A stretch of 64,000 nucleotides of DNA from Aliiglaciecola sp. LCG003 (GTDB taxonomy: Bacteria > Pseudomonadota > Gammaproteobacteria > Enterobacterales > Alteromonadaceae): assembly GCF_030316135.1 (NCBI RefSeq), contig NZ_CP128185.1:3410001-3474000 (forward strand), written 5' to 3'. Under the pieces are notes generated by a model. The model worked only from the letters and a program-made list of their open reading frames with translations. It searched no databases and was not told the origin of the DNA. A program made the translations under genes and the position numbers. Of the stretch, positions 39,836-49,707 are shown one piece after another. Numbering within the stretch: the stretch's first letter is position 1; every line of letters begins with the position of its first letter.

Positions 39836-40735
39836 TTAGCTAATGGACGCCTGATAAATACTTTCTATTGATTCGTCTAAGGTTTTTCCAAACTCAGCAT
39901 CAGACTGCTGTGCCGAAAGACCCTCCGACAAGGCTCTTGAAAAGCTAGCGATCATTCCCTTATTTTCACTCAAGCGACGATTCGCTTCTTGCCTATTATA
40001 ACCACCCGATAGAGCGACCACTTTTAGTACTCGTGGGTGTGCAATTAAGCTGTCATAAAAACCTGCAACATCAGGTAGTGTTAATTTCAACATCACATTT
40101 TGGGTTTCAGGTAATGCATCTAAGTGGTTTAGTAACTCACCTTTTAACAGTAGCTCAGCAGCGGCTTTTTCAGGACTGTTGATATCGATTTCCGGTTCAA
40201 TAATGGGCACTAAACCTTTGGCTAGTATTTGAGCACTGACCTCGAATTGCTGCTTCACAATGGCATGCACACCATCCTTGTTAGCTAACTTAATAACCGA
40301 ACGCATTTTAGTGCCAAATACCCCCTTGTCATTGGCTTTATCAAGTAACTGATCCAACCCCGGTATATCTTTCATCAATTGAACACCATCTTTTTCATCG
40401 AGTAAGCCTTTGTCCACTTTGAGGAAAGGAATGACTTGCTTTTCTTCCCATAGATATACCGAACTAGCTAGGCCTTCTATTTCACGATCCAAGGTGTTTT
40501 CAAACAAGATGGCGCCTAACACTCGCTTACCATTGAAGGCTTCATTGGTAATGATGCGTGTCCGCATCTGATGAACTTGATCGTACATTTGTTCATCACC
40601 AGAATACTGATCTTCATTCACCCCATAAAGCTTTAACGCTTTTGGCGTGCTGCCACCACTTTGGTCAAGTGCAGCAATAAAGCCATTAACAGTGTGTAAT
40701 TTTTTAAGCATATCTAATTGAGCTTGTGAAGCCAT
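39836..40735 (-). CDS. fba: Fructose-bisphosphate aldolase class I
   Basis: Cleaves fructose 1,6-bisphosphate to triose phosphates. The 299-residue protein is the small class I (Schiff-base) type, seen in GFIAALDQSGGSTPKALKLYG, PFLKVDKGL and VMLKLTLPDVAGFY. The start ATG at 40735 is chosen because AAGGAG lies 8 bases before it; an in-frame GTG at 40744 would overlap the Shine-Dalgarno directly. It ends the run tkt, epd, pgk, fba. E. coli has a class II aldolase at this place, so the enzyme type differs. Confidence 0.93.
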   Translation of the reverse strand: MASQAQLDMLKKLHTVNGFIAALDQSGGSTPKALKLYGVNEDQYSGDEQMYDQVHQMRTRIITNEAFNGKRVLGAILFENTLDREIEGLASSVYLWEEKQVIPFLKVDKGLLDEKDGVQLMKDIPGLDQLLDKANDKGVFGTKMRSVIKLANKDGVHAIVKQQFEVSAQILAKGLVPIIEPEIDINSPEKAAAELLLKGELLNHLDALPETQNVMLKLTLPDVAGFYDSLIAHPRVLKVVALSGGYNRQEANRRLSENKGMIASFSRALSEGLSAQQSDAEFGKTLDESIESIYQASIS

Positions 40736-40858
40736 TCGCGACACTCCTTTATAGTAGAATACAAATTATAGGTTGAGCGCTTCGAAGCGCCTCTTATTAG
40801 TTACTTTAGTTTAACAAAGCTGAACTAGGGTACCTGCTTCCAGCTTGAGCAAATCGTA

Positions 40859-42037
40859 TTATTTCTTGCCCCGTTGCTCCAACATAGCAACAGCTGGTAG
40901 GGTTTTCCCTTCCAAAAACTCTAAAAATGCACCACCGCCGGTGGAAATATAGGAGATTTTATCGGCGATATCATACTTGTCGACTGCCGCAAGCGTATCA
41001 CCACCACCGGCAATCGAAAAGGCTGAGCTGTTAGCGATGGCCATGGCTATGGCTTTGGTCCCTTCGCCAAACTGATCAAACTCAAATACTCCCACTGGAC
41101 CATTCCAGACAATGGTGCCGGCTTTTTCAATCAATTTGGCCAATTCTGCAGCTGTTTGAGGGCCAATATCAAAAATCATATCTTCGGCCGCAACCTCAGA
41201 AACATCCTTTAGGGTGGCAACAGCGGAGTCTGAAAATTCAGTTCCCGTCACTACATCTACCGGAACAGGGATAGTTGCACCATTGCTTTTGGCAACTTTC
41301 ATTAAACGATTTGCTTCATCAATCAAATCGGCTTCGTATAAAGATTTCCCGACATTGTGACCTTGAGCAGCAATGAAGGTATTGGCAATGCCGCCACCAA
41401 TGATAAGCTGATCGACCTTAGATGAAAGAGAATCTAATACGGTGAGTTTAGTTGATACCTTTGAGCCGCCAACAATGGCAAGCATCGGCCTCGCTGGCTT
41501 GTCTAAGGCTTTACTCAAGGCTGCAAGCTCATCTGATAGTAATGGCCCAGAACATGCCACTGGAGCGAATTTAGCCACGCCGTGGGTTGATGCTTGTGCT
41601 CTGTGTGCCGTGCCAAATGCATCCATCACGAAGATGTCACACAAAGCGGCATATTGTTTGGCTAAATTTTCGTCATCTTTACTCTCACCAGAATTAAAAC
41701 GCACATTTTCTAGCACTACAAGCTCACCCGCTTTAAGCTCTAAGCCCTGCAAGTAATCTGTTGCTAACTTGACGGGCACATCAAGGGCTTCTTGTAGATA
41801 ATCGACTACTGGCTGAAGGGAATATTCTGCATCAAACTGCCCTTCGGTTGGGCGTCCAAGATGAGACATTACCATCACCTTCGCCCCAGCTTTTAACGCA
41901 TGTTCAAGAGTAGGAATAGCCGCTTTCAAGCGCGCATCAGAGGTCACTTTGCCATCTTTGACTGGTACATTTAGATCCTCGCGGATGAGCACTCTCTGGC
42001 CAGCAAGCGACAGCTCAGTCATATTGATAATCGACAT
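40859..42037 (-). CDS. pgk: Phosphoglycerate kinase
   Basis: Transfers phosphate between 1,3-bisphosphoglycerate and ADP. The 392-residue protein starts at [28 protein letters not shown] 42037, with AAAGGA upstream; an in-frame start at 42058 has no such support. Motifs are [33 protein letters not shown] and [10 protein letters not shown], with the C-terminal GGGDTLAA. It lies 35 bases after epd. Confidence 0.97.
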   Translation of the reverse strand: MSIINMTELSLAGQRVLIREDLNVPVKDGKVTSDARLKAAIPTLEHALKAGAKVMVMSHLGRPTEGQFDAEYSLQPVVDYLQEALDVPVKLATDYLQGLELKAGELVVLENVRFNSGESKDDENLAKQYAALCDIFVMDAFGTAHRAQASTHGVAKFAPVACSGPLLSDELAALSKALDKPARPMLAIVGGSKVSTKLTVLDSLSSKVDQLIIGGGIANTFIAAQGHNVGKSLYEADLIDEANRLMKVAKSNGATIPVPVDVVTGTEFSDSAVATLKDVSEVAAEDMIFDIGPQTAAELAKLIEKAGTIVWNGPVGVFEFDQFGEGTKAIAMAIANSSAFSIAGGGDTLAAVDKYDIADKISYISTGGGAFLEFLEGKTLPAVAMLEQRGKK

Positions 42038-42072
42038 AGATTTTCCTTTATTTATCACGTTTAAATGTATAG

Positions 42073-43095
42073 TTAACTTTCATTTAAGCTTGGGCTAAAC
42101 ATAGCCTGAGCAGTATCGATCATTCTGTTTGCAAATCCCCACTCATTGTCACACCAGACAAGTGTTTTGACCAACTGTTTATGGCTGACTCGGGTCTGGG
42201 TGCCGTCTACGATGCAAGAGCGCGAATCATGATTGAAATCAACGGACACCAAGGGCTCTTCGGTATAACCTAAGATCCCAGATAACCTTCCCAGACCAGC
42301 TTGTTGAAGGGCATGATTAACATTTTCAATACACACTTCTTGGGCCAAAGTCACGCTTAAATCCATCGCGGTCACATTGATGGTAGGAACCCGTACAGCA
42401 ATGGCTTCAAATTTACCGGAAAATTTCGGCATAATACGTTCAATACCCGCCGCAAGTCGGGTATCCACTGGAATAATAGATTGGCTAGCTGCACGAGTCC
42501 TGCGCAAATCGGGGTGATAGGCATCGATAACTTGTTGATCATGCATTGATGAGTGAATAGTAGTAATAGTGCCGCTGAGCACTTCAAAGGCCTCATCGAG
42601 AACCTTGATCACTGGAACGATACAATTAGTGGTACACGAACCATTAGATACGATGCGATCAGCCGTTTGCAATTGATCTTCATTAATGCCAAAAATCACT
42701 GTGGCATCCATGTCCGGTGTGGATGGATGGGAAAACAACACTTTTTTTGCACCTTGTGCGATGTGGATCTCGGCATCTGCGCGATCGTTGTGCACACCTG
42801 TGCATTCCATCACCAGATCAATGTTTAAATCAGCCCAAGGCAGACCATCTAAGTTGCGCTGCTGTAATAACTCAATTTTATCGCCAGCTACATCCAAAAT
42901 GTTGCCCTGCAAACTAACCGGAAATTTAAAGCGGCCGTGCGCCGTGTCATATTTTAGCAAATGCGCAATGCCAACCGGTTCGGCAATCTCGTTTATTGCA
43001 ACCACTTGGATATGTTGATTGCGGCCTGTTTCATATAAGGCGCGTAAAACATTGCGACCTATACGACCAAAGCCGTTAATTGCGATACGTATCAT
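42073..43095 (-). CDS. epd: Erythrose-4-phosphate dehydrogenase
   Basis: GAPDH-family enzyme that oxidises erythrose 4-phosphate for pyridoxal phosphate synthesis. Length is 340 residues. The Rossmann start is [21 protein letters not shown]. The catalytic Cys is in [15 protein letters not shown], and the partner His in [12 protein letters not shown]. The choice of Epd over GapA rests on the gene order tkt-epd-pgk-fba and Epd-like segments such as [19 protein letters not shown]. Confidence 0.92.
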   Translation of the reverse strand: MIRIAINGFGRIGRNVLRALYETGRNQHIQVVAINEIAEPVGIAHLLKYDTAHGRFKFPVSLQGNILDVAGDKIELLQQRNLDGLPWADLNIDLVMECTGVHNDRADAEIHIAQGAKKVLFSHPSTPDMDATVIFGINEDQLQTADRIVSNGSCTTNCIVPVIKVLDEAFEVLSGTITTIHSSMHDQQVIDAYHPDLRRTRAASQSIIPVDTRLAAGIERIMPKFSGKFEAIAVRVPTINVTAMDLSVTLAQEVCIENVNHALQQAGLGRLSGILGYTEEPLVSVDFNHDSRSCIVDGTQTRVSHKQLVKTLVWCDNEWGFANRMIDTAQAMFSPSLNES

Positions 43096-43113
43096 TAGAC
43101 TCTTAAACGTAAA

Positions 43114-43134
43114 GGGGCGCTTATTATGCGCCCC
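43114..43134. terminator. GC-rich hairpin between tkt and epd
   Basis: GGGGCGC (43114-43120) pairs with GCGCCCC (43128-43134). On the minus strand it is followed by TTTACG, a weak U-tract. It may partly terminate tkt transcripts or act as a processing site. Confidence 0.5.
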
Positions 43135-43176
43135 GATTTATCAAATATGCTAATTAAGATTAGCAACGGTCAGGGA

Positions 43177-45171
43177 TTAAAGCAGATTTTCCGCCGCTGC
43201 TACAACCGCATCGACAGTAATACCAAAGTGTTTCAGTAATGCGCCACCAGGAGCGGACTCACCAAAGGTACTCATGCCGACGATTGCGCCGTCAAAACCG
43301 ACATATTTATGCCAGAAGTCCACGTGCGCTGCTTCCACTGCAACTCGTTTGGTCACAGAACTAGGCAGAACAGATTGTTTATAATCAGCATCTTGAGCAT
43401 CAAATACATTGGTACTTGGCATAGAGACTACTCGAACCCCGTGACCTTTTTGGGTCAATTCAGCAGCCGCATCTACTGCTACAGCCACTTCTGAACCTGT
43501 TGCGATCAAGATAACATCAGGTGTAGATGCGCAATCCACTAGCACATACCCGCCTTTAGCCACATTCACCAATTGGGCGTCGTTGCGAGATTGAGCAGGC
43601 AATCCCTGACGACTAAAGACTAACGCACTAGGACCATCTTTACGCTCAATCGCGGCTTTCCAGGCTACTGCTGTTTCAGCACCGTCACATGGACGCCATG
43701 TAGTAAGATTAGGCGTAAGGCGTAAGTTAGCGACTTGTTCAATAGGTTGGTGAGTTGGGCCATCTTCACCTTGACCAATTGAATCATGGGTGTAAACAAA
43801 GATGTTCGGGATACCCATTAATGCGGCCATACGAACTGCATTACGTGCATATTCCATAAACATTAGGAAGGTTGCGCCATAAGGACGGAATCCGCCATGC
43901 AAACCAATACCATTCATGATACCGGTCATGCCAAATTCGCGCACTCCGTAAAAAATATAGTTGCCATTTGCATCATCTTTAGTGATGCCTTTTGAGCCAG
44001 ACCACAAGGTTAAGTTAGAACCGGCTAAATCAGCAGAACCACCCACTACTTCAGGTAGCAAACTGGCAAAGGCTTCGATAGAATTTTGCGAGGCTTTACG
44101 GCTAGCGATGTTTTCGGCTTTGCTTTGTGAAAACTTAATGAAGTCATCGGCTTTTTGTGCAAAATCCGCCGGTAACTCGCCTTTTAGTCTGCGGGTTAAT
44201 TCTGCCGCTAATTCTGGATGAGCCCTTTGGTAATCAGCCAATTGCGCATTCCACTGCTGCTCTTTATCTGCACCAGATTTTTTAGCATCCCACTGAGCGT
44301 ATATATCATCAGGAATAACAAAGGCATCATATTTCCAGTCCAATGCCTTGCGAGTAGCGACAATTTCATCTGTACCAAGAGGAGAACCATGGCTATCATG
44401 ACTGCCGGATTTGTTTGGTGAGCCGAACCCTATAACGGTTTTACAGCAGATCATAGTTGGACGAGTTATATCAGACTTAGCCGTTTCTATTGCGGCTTTA
44501 ATCGCTTCAGGATCATGACCGTCTACATCGGCAATGACTTGCCAGCCGTAAGATTCAAAGCGTGCAGGTGTGTCGTCCGTAAACCATCCCTGAACTTCAC
44601 CGTCGATTGAGATGCCATTATCATCCCAAAATGCAATCAATTTGCCCAAACCCAAGGTGCCTGCCAATGAACAGACTTCATGGGAAATACCTTCCATCAA
44701 GCAGCCGTCGCCTAGGAAGCAATAGGTAAAGTGATCTACGATATCGAAACCCGGTTGATTAAACTGTGCAGCAAGCATTTTTTCGGCAATTGCCATACCG
44801 ACCGCATTGCTCACACCTTGCCCAAGTGGACCTGTGGTGGTTTCAACACCCGGAGCATAACCGTATTCTGGGTGACCTGGTGTTTTCGAGTGCAATTGGC
44901 GGAAGTTTTTCAATTCTTCAATGGGTAACTCGTACCCCGTCAAATGCAGTAGCGAATAAATCAACATCGAACCATGGCCATTCGACAAGATAAAGCGATC
45001 TCGGTTAGCCCAGTCTGGATTGGCTGGATTATGGTTTAGGAAATCACTCCATAACACCTGAGCTATATCAGCCATACCCATTGGGGCGCCAGGATGTCCT
45101 GAGTTAGCTTTCTGGACTGCATCCATGGATAAAGCACGTATGGCGTTGGCGAGTTCTCGACGTGAAGGCAT
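43177..45171 (-). CDS. tkt: Transketolase
   Basis: Thiamine-diphosphate enzyme of the pentose phosphate pathway. The 664-residue protein starts [35 protein letters not shown]; the cofactor motif [32 protein letters not shown] lies near 153-185. The C-terminal half has [20 protein letters not shown] and [18 protein letters not shown]. It is first of four sugar-phosphate genes in a row. It also links to the xylose locus downstream, which makes xylulose 5-phosphate. Confidence 0.97.
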   Translation of the reverse strand: MPSRRELANAIRALSMDAVQKANSGHPGAPMGMADIAQVLWSDFLNHNPANPDWANRDRFILSNGHGSMLIYSLLHLTGYELPIEELKNFRQLHSKTPGHPEYGYAPGVETTTGPLGQGVSNAVGMAIAEKMLAAQFNQPGFDIVDHFTYCFLGDGCLMEGISHEVCSLAGTLGLGKLIAFWDDNGISIDGEVQGWFTDDTPARFESYGWQVIADVDGHDPEAIKAAIETAKSDITRPTMICCKTVIGFGSPNKSGSHDSHGSPLGTDEIVATRKALDWKYDAFVIPDDIYAQWDAKKSGADKEQQWNAQLADYQRAHPELAAELTRRLKGELPADFAQKADDFIKFSQSKAENIASRKASQNSIEAFASLLPEVVGGSADLAGSNLTLWSGSKGITKDDANGNYIFYGVREFGMTGIMNGIGLHGGFRPYGATFLMFMEYARNAVRMAALMGIPNIFVYTHDSIGQGEDGPTHQPIEQVANLRLTPNLTTWRPCDGAETAVAWKAAIERKDGPSALVFSRQGLPAQSRNDAQLVNVAKGGYVLVDCASTPDVILIATGSEVAVAVDAAAELTQKGHGVRVVSMPSTNVFDAQDADYKQSVLPSSVTKRVAVEAAHVDFWHKYVGFDGAIVGMSTFGESAPGGALLKHFGITVDAVVAAAENLL

Positions 45172-45472
45172 AAGGTCTCCTGCAATTTGTTGCGTTAAGC
45201 TTGATCAAAGTCTGGCAGGATTGCGTAAGACACTGATTAGTTAGCTTGTATTCAATTTGGGCTGGTCATTTTCTACTAGCCACAGATGAACTGCAACGCT
45301 TATTCATTATTGATTATACTTTTTTTGCTTACGTTTTAGTGGAAACCATTCTGAACGGATAGACATTTGGACGTCTAGATGGAAAGACTGGTAATTTACT
45401 ATTTTCAAGTTACAATGACCTTATTGATGACGTTATTACGTTAAGTTCTACTTTTATTGTTTAGGAATACTG
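45172..45472. other. Divergent intergenic region tkt-metK
   Basis: About 300 bases that hold the promoters of tkt (minus) and metK (plus). The only clear element is the MetJ box array listed separately. A TACAAT at 45412-45417 may be the metK -10. No RNA gene or small protein is evident. Confidence 0.4.
45361..45392 (+). promoter_or_regulatory. Tandem MetJ (Met box) operator of metK
   Basis: Four adjacent 8-mers resemble the consensus AGACGTCT: AGACATTT (45361-45368), GGACGTCT, AGATGGAA and AGACTGGT (ending 45392). The second is a 7 of 8 match. MetJ with S-adenosylmethionine binds such tandem repeats and represses methionine genes. They lie about 80 to 110 bases before the metK start, in the promoter region. 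Confidence 0.78.
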
Positions 45473-46618
45473 ATGACAACACACCTATTTACATCTGAAT
45501 CCGTCTCTGAAGGGCACCCGGATAAAATCGCAGATCAAATCTCTGATGCCGTGTTAGATGCCATTCTCATCCAAGATCCCAAAGCTCGTGTAGCTTGCGA
45601 AACATATGTCAAAACAGGTATGGTTTTGGTCGGTGGCGAAGTCACTACTTCTGCATGGGTTGATATTGAAGAACTTACCCGCAAAACGGTTCGAGAAATA
45701 GGTTACACCCATTCGGATATGGGTTTTGACGCTGATTCTTGTGCGGTCCTTAACGCCATAGGTAAACAGTCTCCAGATATCAATCAAGGTGTTGATCGCA
45801 GCAGACCAGAAGATCAAGGCGCTGGTGACCAAGGACTAATGTTCGGTTACGCAAGTGACGAGACCGATGTCCTAATGCCAGCACCTATCACCTACTCTCA
45901 TCGATTGGTGAAGCGTCAGGCCGAGATCAGGAAAAGTGGCAAGTTAGATTGGTTACGTCCTGATGCTAAAAGCCAGGTGACCTTTATTTATGAAGACAAC
46001 CAACCAGTAGGTATTGACGCAGTTGTGTTGTCCACTCAGCATTGTGATTCAATCAGTACAGCAGATTTGCAAGAAGCGGTGATGGAAGAAATCATTAAGC
46101 CCGTGCTGCCTGAAAAGTGGCTAACCAAGTCAACTAAGTATCTGATAAACCCGACCGGTCGCTTTGTAATTGGCGGGCCAATGGGGGATTGCGGACTAAC
46201 GGGTCGTAAAATTATCGTTGATACATACGGCGGTATGGCTCGACATGGTGGTGGTGCCTTCTCTGGTAAAGATCCCTCTAAGGTTGACCGTTCTGCTGCA
46301 TATGCAGGACGTTATGTGGCGAAAAACATCGTTGCTGCGGGTCTAGCTAAACGTTGTGAAATTCAGGTGTCTTATGCAATTGGGGTAGCTGAGCCTACTT
46401 CAATAAATATCGAAACCTTTGGAACAGGTGTGTTGTCTGACAGCCAGTTGACCGCTTTGGTCCGTGCACATTTTGACCTTCGTCCTTATGGATTGATCAA
46501 AATGCTCGACTTAGAGCGCCCAATATATCAAGCCACAGCTGCATACGGTCATTTTGGTCGCGAAGAGTTTCCTTGGGAAGCAATTGATAAAGCAGAAGAA
46601 CTCAAAGCCGCTATATAA
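45473..46618 (+). CDS. metK: S-adenosylmethionine synthetase
   Basis: Makes S-adenosylmethionine from methionine and ATP. The 381-residue protein has the family start [29 protein letters not shown], the hexapeptide-like [12 protein letters not shown] and the [19 protein letters not shown] signature. AGGAAT precedes the ATG. The end product SAM is the MetJ corepressor, so the upstream Met boxes fit feedback control. Confidence 0.97.
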   Translation: MTTHLFTSESVSEGHPDKIADQISDAVLDAILIQDPKARVACETYVKTGMVLVGGEVTTSAWVDIEELTRKTVREIGYTHSDMGFDADSCAVLNAIGKQSPDINQGVDRSRPEDQGAGDQGLMFGYASDETDVLMPAPITYSHRLVKRQAEIRKSGKLDWLRPDAKSQVTFIYEDNQPVGIDAVVLSTQHCDSISTADLQEAVMEEIIKPVLPEKWLTKSTKYLINPTGRFVIGGPMGDCGLTGRKIIVDTYGGMARHGGGAFSGKDPSKVDRSAAYAGRYVAKNIVAAGLAKRCEIQVSYAIGVAEPTSINIETFGTGVLSDSQLTALVRAHFDLRPYGLIKMLDLERPIYQATAAYGHFGREEFPWEAIDKAEELKAAI

Positions 46619-46640
46619 CTTTTGCTGCTTAATATGAAAA

Positions 46641-46668
46641 ACGGCACCTTAGGGTGCCGTTTATATTT
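46641..46668. terminator. Bidirectional terminator between metK and the lipoprotein gene
   Basis: ACGGCACC (46641-46648) pairs with GGTGCCGT (46653-46660), followed by TTATATTTTTT. A-rich sequence before the stem lets it serve the convergent minus-strand gene too. Confidence 0.82.
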
Positions 46669-46693
46669 TTTAGCATAAGGCTGGGTACCAGTC

Positions 46694-47152
46694 TTAATAT
46701 TCGTCATCTGAATAACAGAAACCTGCATCAGTGGCTTTTACGCTGACCGAATTAGCCATTCTGACTCTGACACATTGACCTTCCTCAGCAGGGAAATAAT
46801 CCAAAACAACAATCACCGAGTCACCATCCACAGCGAGCAAATGATATTCATAACCATATCTTGGTCCTTCGGACAACGCGGTAATCAATCCACCAAAGAA
46901 CGCACTGACTGTGGCTCCAACGAGCATATCTGCGCTATTACCATGGGCATTTTCTAATGCCCCCCACAGCCCCCATACAGCCATGCTTTCGCCCACTTGA
47001 GACTCAAATTCAACATCATTAATAGCTTCAACGTGGGCATAGAAGTCGGTTACTAGTTGATTTCTGTCGGCATAATTATCATGCGAAGTCGCGCAACAAC
47101 TTAACAGAAATGGCAAACTAACACTCAGCCATGGAATTAAGGGTGTTTTCAT
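46694..47152 (-). CDS. Putative lipoprotein with glycine-rich membrane segment
   Basis: Not assigned to a family. The 152-residue protein has a lipoprotein signal (hydrophobic SVSLPFLLSC with the modified Cys19, followed by Cys20 and Ala). A glycine- and alanine-spaced stretch, ADMLVGATVSAFFGGLITALSEG at about 74-96, resembles a glycine-zipper membrane insertion. The end has two Cys (GQCVRVR and GFCYS) that could pair. It is divergent from the M48 peptidase gene. It probably sits in the outer membrane or periplasm; role unknown. Confidence 0.7.
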   Translation of the reverse strand: MKTPLIPWLSVSLPFLLSCCATSHDNYADRNQLVTDFYAHVEAINDVEFESQVGESMAVWGLWGALENAHGNSADMLVGATVSAFFGGLITALSEGPRYGYEYHLLAVDGDSVIVVLDYFPAEEGQCVRVRMANSVSVKATDAGFCYSDDEY

Positions 47153-47268
47153 AATTTCGTCAGTTTAATTTTCAAGAGAGTTTATAATAAAGTTCCAATT
47201 CTGAATTTAAGCTTAACAAGCTGTAGAATAATAACCCTATATTTACCACTTAGTAATGGATACTCACG

Positions 47269-48075
47269 ATGAAGAAAAGGTTTTTACAATCATTAGTCAT
47301 TGCAGCGACAACTGCCACCTTGGTTGCTGCTTGCGCAACATCTCCCACAGGCAGAAGCCAATTGAAGTTGTACTCGAAAAATCAATTAGCGGATATGGGG
47401 ACCCAAGCGTTTGATTCGATGAAAACTGAACAAAAGGTCTCGAAAACGCCAGTAGAGAATGAGTTTGTGACCTGTGTGGCTTCTTATATTACCAAGCATG
47501 TACCAAAAGAGGTGTTCGATGGAACATGGGAATTAGTGGTGTTTGAAGATGAACAAGTTAATGCATTCGCCTTACCAGGGGGCAAAATTGGGGTATACAC
47601 TGGACTGTTAAACGTGGCTGAAAATCAACATCAACTGGCCGCCGTAATTGGCCATGAAGTGGGCCATGTAATAGCAGAACATGGTAACGAAAGAATGTCT
47701 AACTCGGCCCTCATCGGAATCGGTCTAGAGGCGACCAATCAAATCCTGCAAAGTAATGAAGTCGGCAGCAGTAATATGATTATGGCGGCCATAGGTGTGG
47801 GCGTTCAAGTAGGCGTGCAATTGCCCTTCAGCCGCACCCATGAAAGTGAAGCAGACCTAATTGGTTTGGATTTAATGGCAAGAGCAGGATTTGATCCTCG
47901 TCAATCGGTTAATCTTTGGCAAAACATGGATAAAGCAAGTGGTGGTAATCGTCCACTGGAATTTATGTCTACCCATCCATCTCCTAACACTAGGATTAAA
48001 GATTTACAGGCCAATATGGCAAAAGCACAACAGCTCGCATCTTCAACTAACGACAAACCTAATTGTCATAAATAA
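47269..48075 (+). CDS. loiP: M48-family lipoprotein metalloprotease, LoiP-like
   Basis: Outer-membrane-associated zinc protease. The 268-residue protein has a lipobox ending at Cys22 (TLVAAC), the zinc motif HEVGH (129-133) and the third ligand in HESEADLIGLDLMARAGFDP. E. coli LoiP (YggG) is encoded close to tktA and metK, the same neighbourhood as here, which supports the name over the related BepA and YcaL. The SD is weak but the ATG start gives a proper signal. Confidence 0.85.
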   Translation: MKKRFLQSLVIAATTATLVAACATSPTGRSQLKLYSKNQLADMGTQAFDSMKTEQKVSKTPVENEFVTCVASYITKHVPKEVFDGTWELVVFEDEQVNAFALPGGKIGVYTGLLNVAENQHQLAAVIGHEVGHVIAEHGNERMSNSALIGIGLEATNQILQSNEVGSSNMIMAAIGVGVQVGVQLPFSRTHESEADLIGLDLMARAGFDPRQSVNLWQNMDKASGGNRPLEFMSTHPSPNTRIKDLQANMAKAQQLASSTNDKPNCHK

Positions 48076-48085
48076 GCCAAAAAAA

Positions 48086-48114
48086 AATGCCGTTCACCTT
48101 AGGTGAGCGGCATT
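48086..48114. terminator. Bidirectional terminator between loiP and mscS
   Basis: AATGCCG with CGGCATT and inner TCACCT with AGGTGA form a long stem (48086-48114) flanked by an A-run at the left and CTTTAA at the right. It serves the convergent genes on both strands. Confidence 0.82.
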
Positions 48115-48131
48115 CTTTAAGCAAAAGATGT

Positions 48132-48950
48132 TTAGTCTTCTACTTTATGTAAATGTACATCCATTTGAGGATATGGAATACCGATATTTTCTTGGTCGAA
48201 ACGTAATTTCACAGCTTCAGTGAAATCAAATTTTACTGCCCAATAATCAGCAGATTTAACCCAAGGTCTTACCACGAAGTTAACACTGTTATCTGCTAGT
48301 TCTGCAACGGCTACTGTTGGAGCAGGCTCTTTTAAGATCCGCTCATCAGCATTAACCATTTCAATTAGCACTTCTTTGGCTTTTTTCAGATCTGCGTCAT
48401 AAGAAATTCCCACAACCATATCAACACGACGTGTTTCTTTAGCTGAATAATTTATGATATTCCCGCCGTATATGGCGCCATTAGGCACAATAACTTCTTT
48501 ATTGTCACCAGTAGTCATTATTGTATTGAAGATAGTAATATCTTTAACCACACCAGCTGTACCACCTGCTTCAATAAAATTACCACGAGTAAAGGGGCGG
48601 AAAACTAGCAACATCACACCTGAAGCAAAGTTCTGTAAAGAACCTTGCAAAGATAAACCTATGGCCAAGCCTGCAGCACCTAAGATAGCAACCATTGATG
48701 TGGTGTTAACACCTAACTCATTTAACGCGGCAATAATAACGAACAACATCAATACTGCATGCACAATAGATTTTAAGAAATCTATTAGCATATCGTCGTA
48801 TTTAGAACGGCCTAACACTTTGCCAAATACGTTCACTAGCATCTTGACAACAATTTTACCTATGAAATAAATCAGAAGTGCGAAAATGATATTTGTTCCC
48901 CATGGGATCAAATACGTTTCGACCAATTCTGACACATTTATGTCTTCCAT
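48132..48950 (-). CDS. mscS: Small-conductance mechanosensitive channel MscS
   Basis: Inner-membrane channel that opens under hypo-osmotic shock. The start at ATG 48950 (MEDINVSELVETYLIPWG) follows GGGAGAG and gives 272 residues, close to E. coli MscS; a longer frame to 49097 adds 49 residues without family character. Three membrane helices lie at about 20-45, 63-85 and 92-125. The pore helix is ILGAAGLAIGLSLQGSLQNFASGVMLLVFRPF. The C-terminal cytoplasmic domain has the usual VVDMVVGISYDADLKKAKE-like pattern. Confidence 0.94.
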   Translation of the reverse strand: MEDINVSELVETYLIPWGTNIIFALLIYFIGKIVVKMLVNVFGKVLGRSKYDDMLIDFLKSIVHAVLMLFVIIAALNELGVNTTSMVAILGAAGLAIGLSLQGSLQNFASGVMLLVFRPFTRGNFIEAGGTAGVVKDITIFNTIMTTGDNKEVIVPNGAIYGGNIINYSAKETRRVDMVVGISYDADLKKAKEVLIEMVNADERILKEPAPTVAVAELADNSVNFVVRPWVKSADYWAVKFDFTEAVKLRFDQENIGIPYPQMDVHLHKVED

Positions 48951-49401
48951 TAATTCTCTCCCGAGCTTGCTTTGATTATTAGTATGGTGGAATAGCTCGA
49001 CTGCTCGAAAGCAACACATAAATAATGCACGCGAGTGTGAGCAGTCCAAGTTCATCTTTCCACGTCGAAATGATAGACGAATCAATAAGATATGCACTCT
49101 TTATTTTGACCAAAGGGCGATTAAACAAATAATGCGCAAAAGGCTTACAGATTAAGGGTTGATCACTTACAAAGGTATACGAGATCTTGTGGTGTTTTTC
49201 CACTTCATTGTCATTGTCCTGTCAAAATTACGCTTTAGAATCTCCCCATTGAAAATAAGTAAAAATTTAATGTGTTGAATTTAATAGTTATTTAAAAAAA
49301 TACCGGATTATGAATGTAGGAAGTTCAACATTTGTACAAAACGCTGCTATAATTACGCTCCCTTAGATAGGGTCAGCGTAATATTTTTAAAGGAATTGAA
49401 A
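48951..49401. other. Intergenic region upstream of mscS and of a small membrane protein
   Basis: About 450 bases. The right end holds a promoter (TTCAAC at 49324-49329, TATAAT at 49348-49353, 18-base spacer). It also holds a perfect inverted repeat TTACGCT (49353-49359) with AGCGTAA (49375-49381), with inner CCC and GGG. An open frame on the minus strand (49203-48979) has no ribosome-binding site and I do not call it. Nothing else is seen. Confidence 0.45.
49324..49353 (+). promoter_or_regulatory. Promoter of the small membrane protein gene
   Basis: TTCAAC (49324-49329) and a consensus TATAAT (49348-49353) with an 18-base spacer. Transcription would begin near 49360, inside the palindrome TTACGCTCCC...GGGTCAGCGTAA (49353-49381), which could be an operator or a leader hairpin. 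Confidence 0.6.
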
Positions 49402-49581
49402 ATGTTAATTATCTCACTAATTTTCCTGAGTTTAGTGATTCTTTTGATATTTTGTCTCTCAAAAGACACAGGTGAAAATACCGTACACGCCCGCAGACAC
49501 AAAGCTGTAATTCAGCAGCAAAAGAGTCCTGACATCGAGCAAGCCGCCCTTAATCAAGCTGATGCGATTAACGTAAATTAG
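49402..49581 (+). CDS. Small single-pass membrane protein, 59 residues
   Basis: A short gene with all expression signals: a consensus -10, an AAAGGA Shine-Dalgarno 7 bases before ATG 49402, and a strong terminator 12 bases after the stop. The protein has one N-terminal hydrophobic helix (LIISLIFLSLVILLIFCLS) and a charged, Gln-rich tail (HKAVIQQQKSPDIEQAALNQ). The helix is too long and uncleavable-looking for a secretory signal, so I infer an inner-membrane anchor with the tail on one side. The family is unknown to me. Confidence 0.65.
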   Translation: MLIISLIFLSLVILLIFCLSKDTGENTVHARRHKAVIQQQKSPDIEQAALNQADAINVN

Positions 49582-49592
49582 GCTAAATAATT

Positions 49593-49620
49593 ATCGGCAG
49601 ACTGGGGTCTGCCGATTTCA
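49593..49620 (+). terminator. Terminator of the small membrane protein gene
   Basis: ATCGGCAGAC (49593-49602) pairs with GTCTGCCGAT (49607-49616) around TGGG. A short T-rich tail, TTCATTT, follows. Confidence 0.78.
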
Positions 49621-49707
49621 TTTCCGGCCAACTCAATTAACCGCTTGTCATCCTTTCGATGATTGATACCATATTCAATATCTAAACTTACTCGTGCAAT
49701 CTTGACT

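Noticed and set aside
42553-43018. Overlapping open frames on the + strand opposite epd
   Set aside because: They mirror the codons of a well-conserved dehydrogenase and have no Shine-Dalgarno or recognisable protein content.
48979-49203. A 74-codon open frame upstream of mscS on the minus strand
   Set aside because: No ribosome-binding site and no family resemblance; it overlaps the region needed for the mscS promoter.
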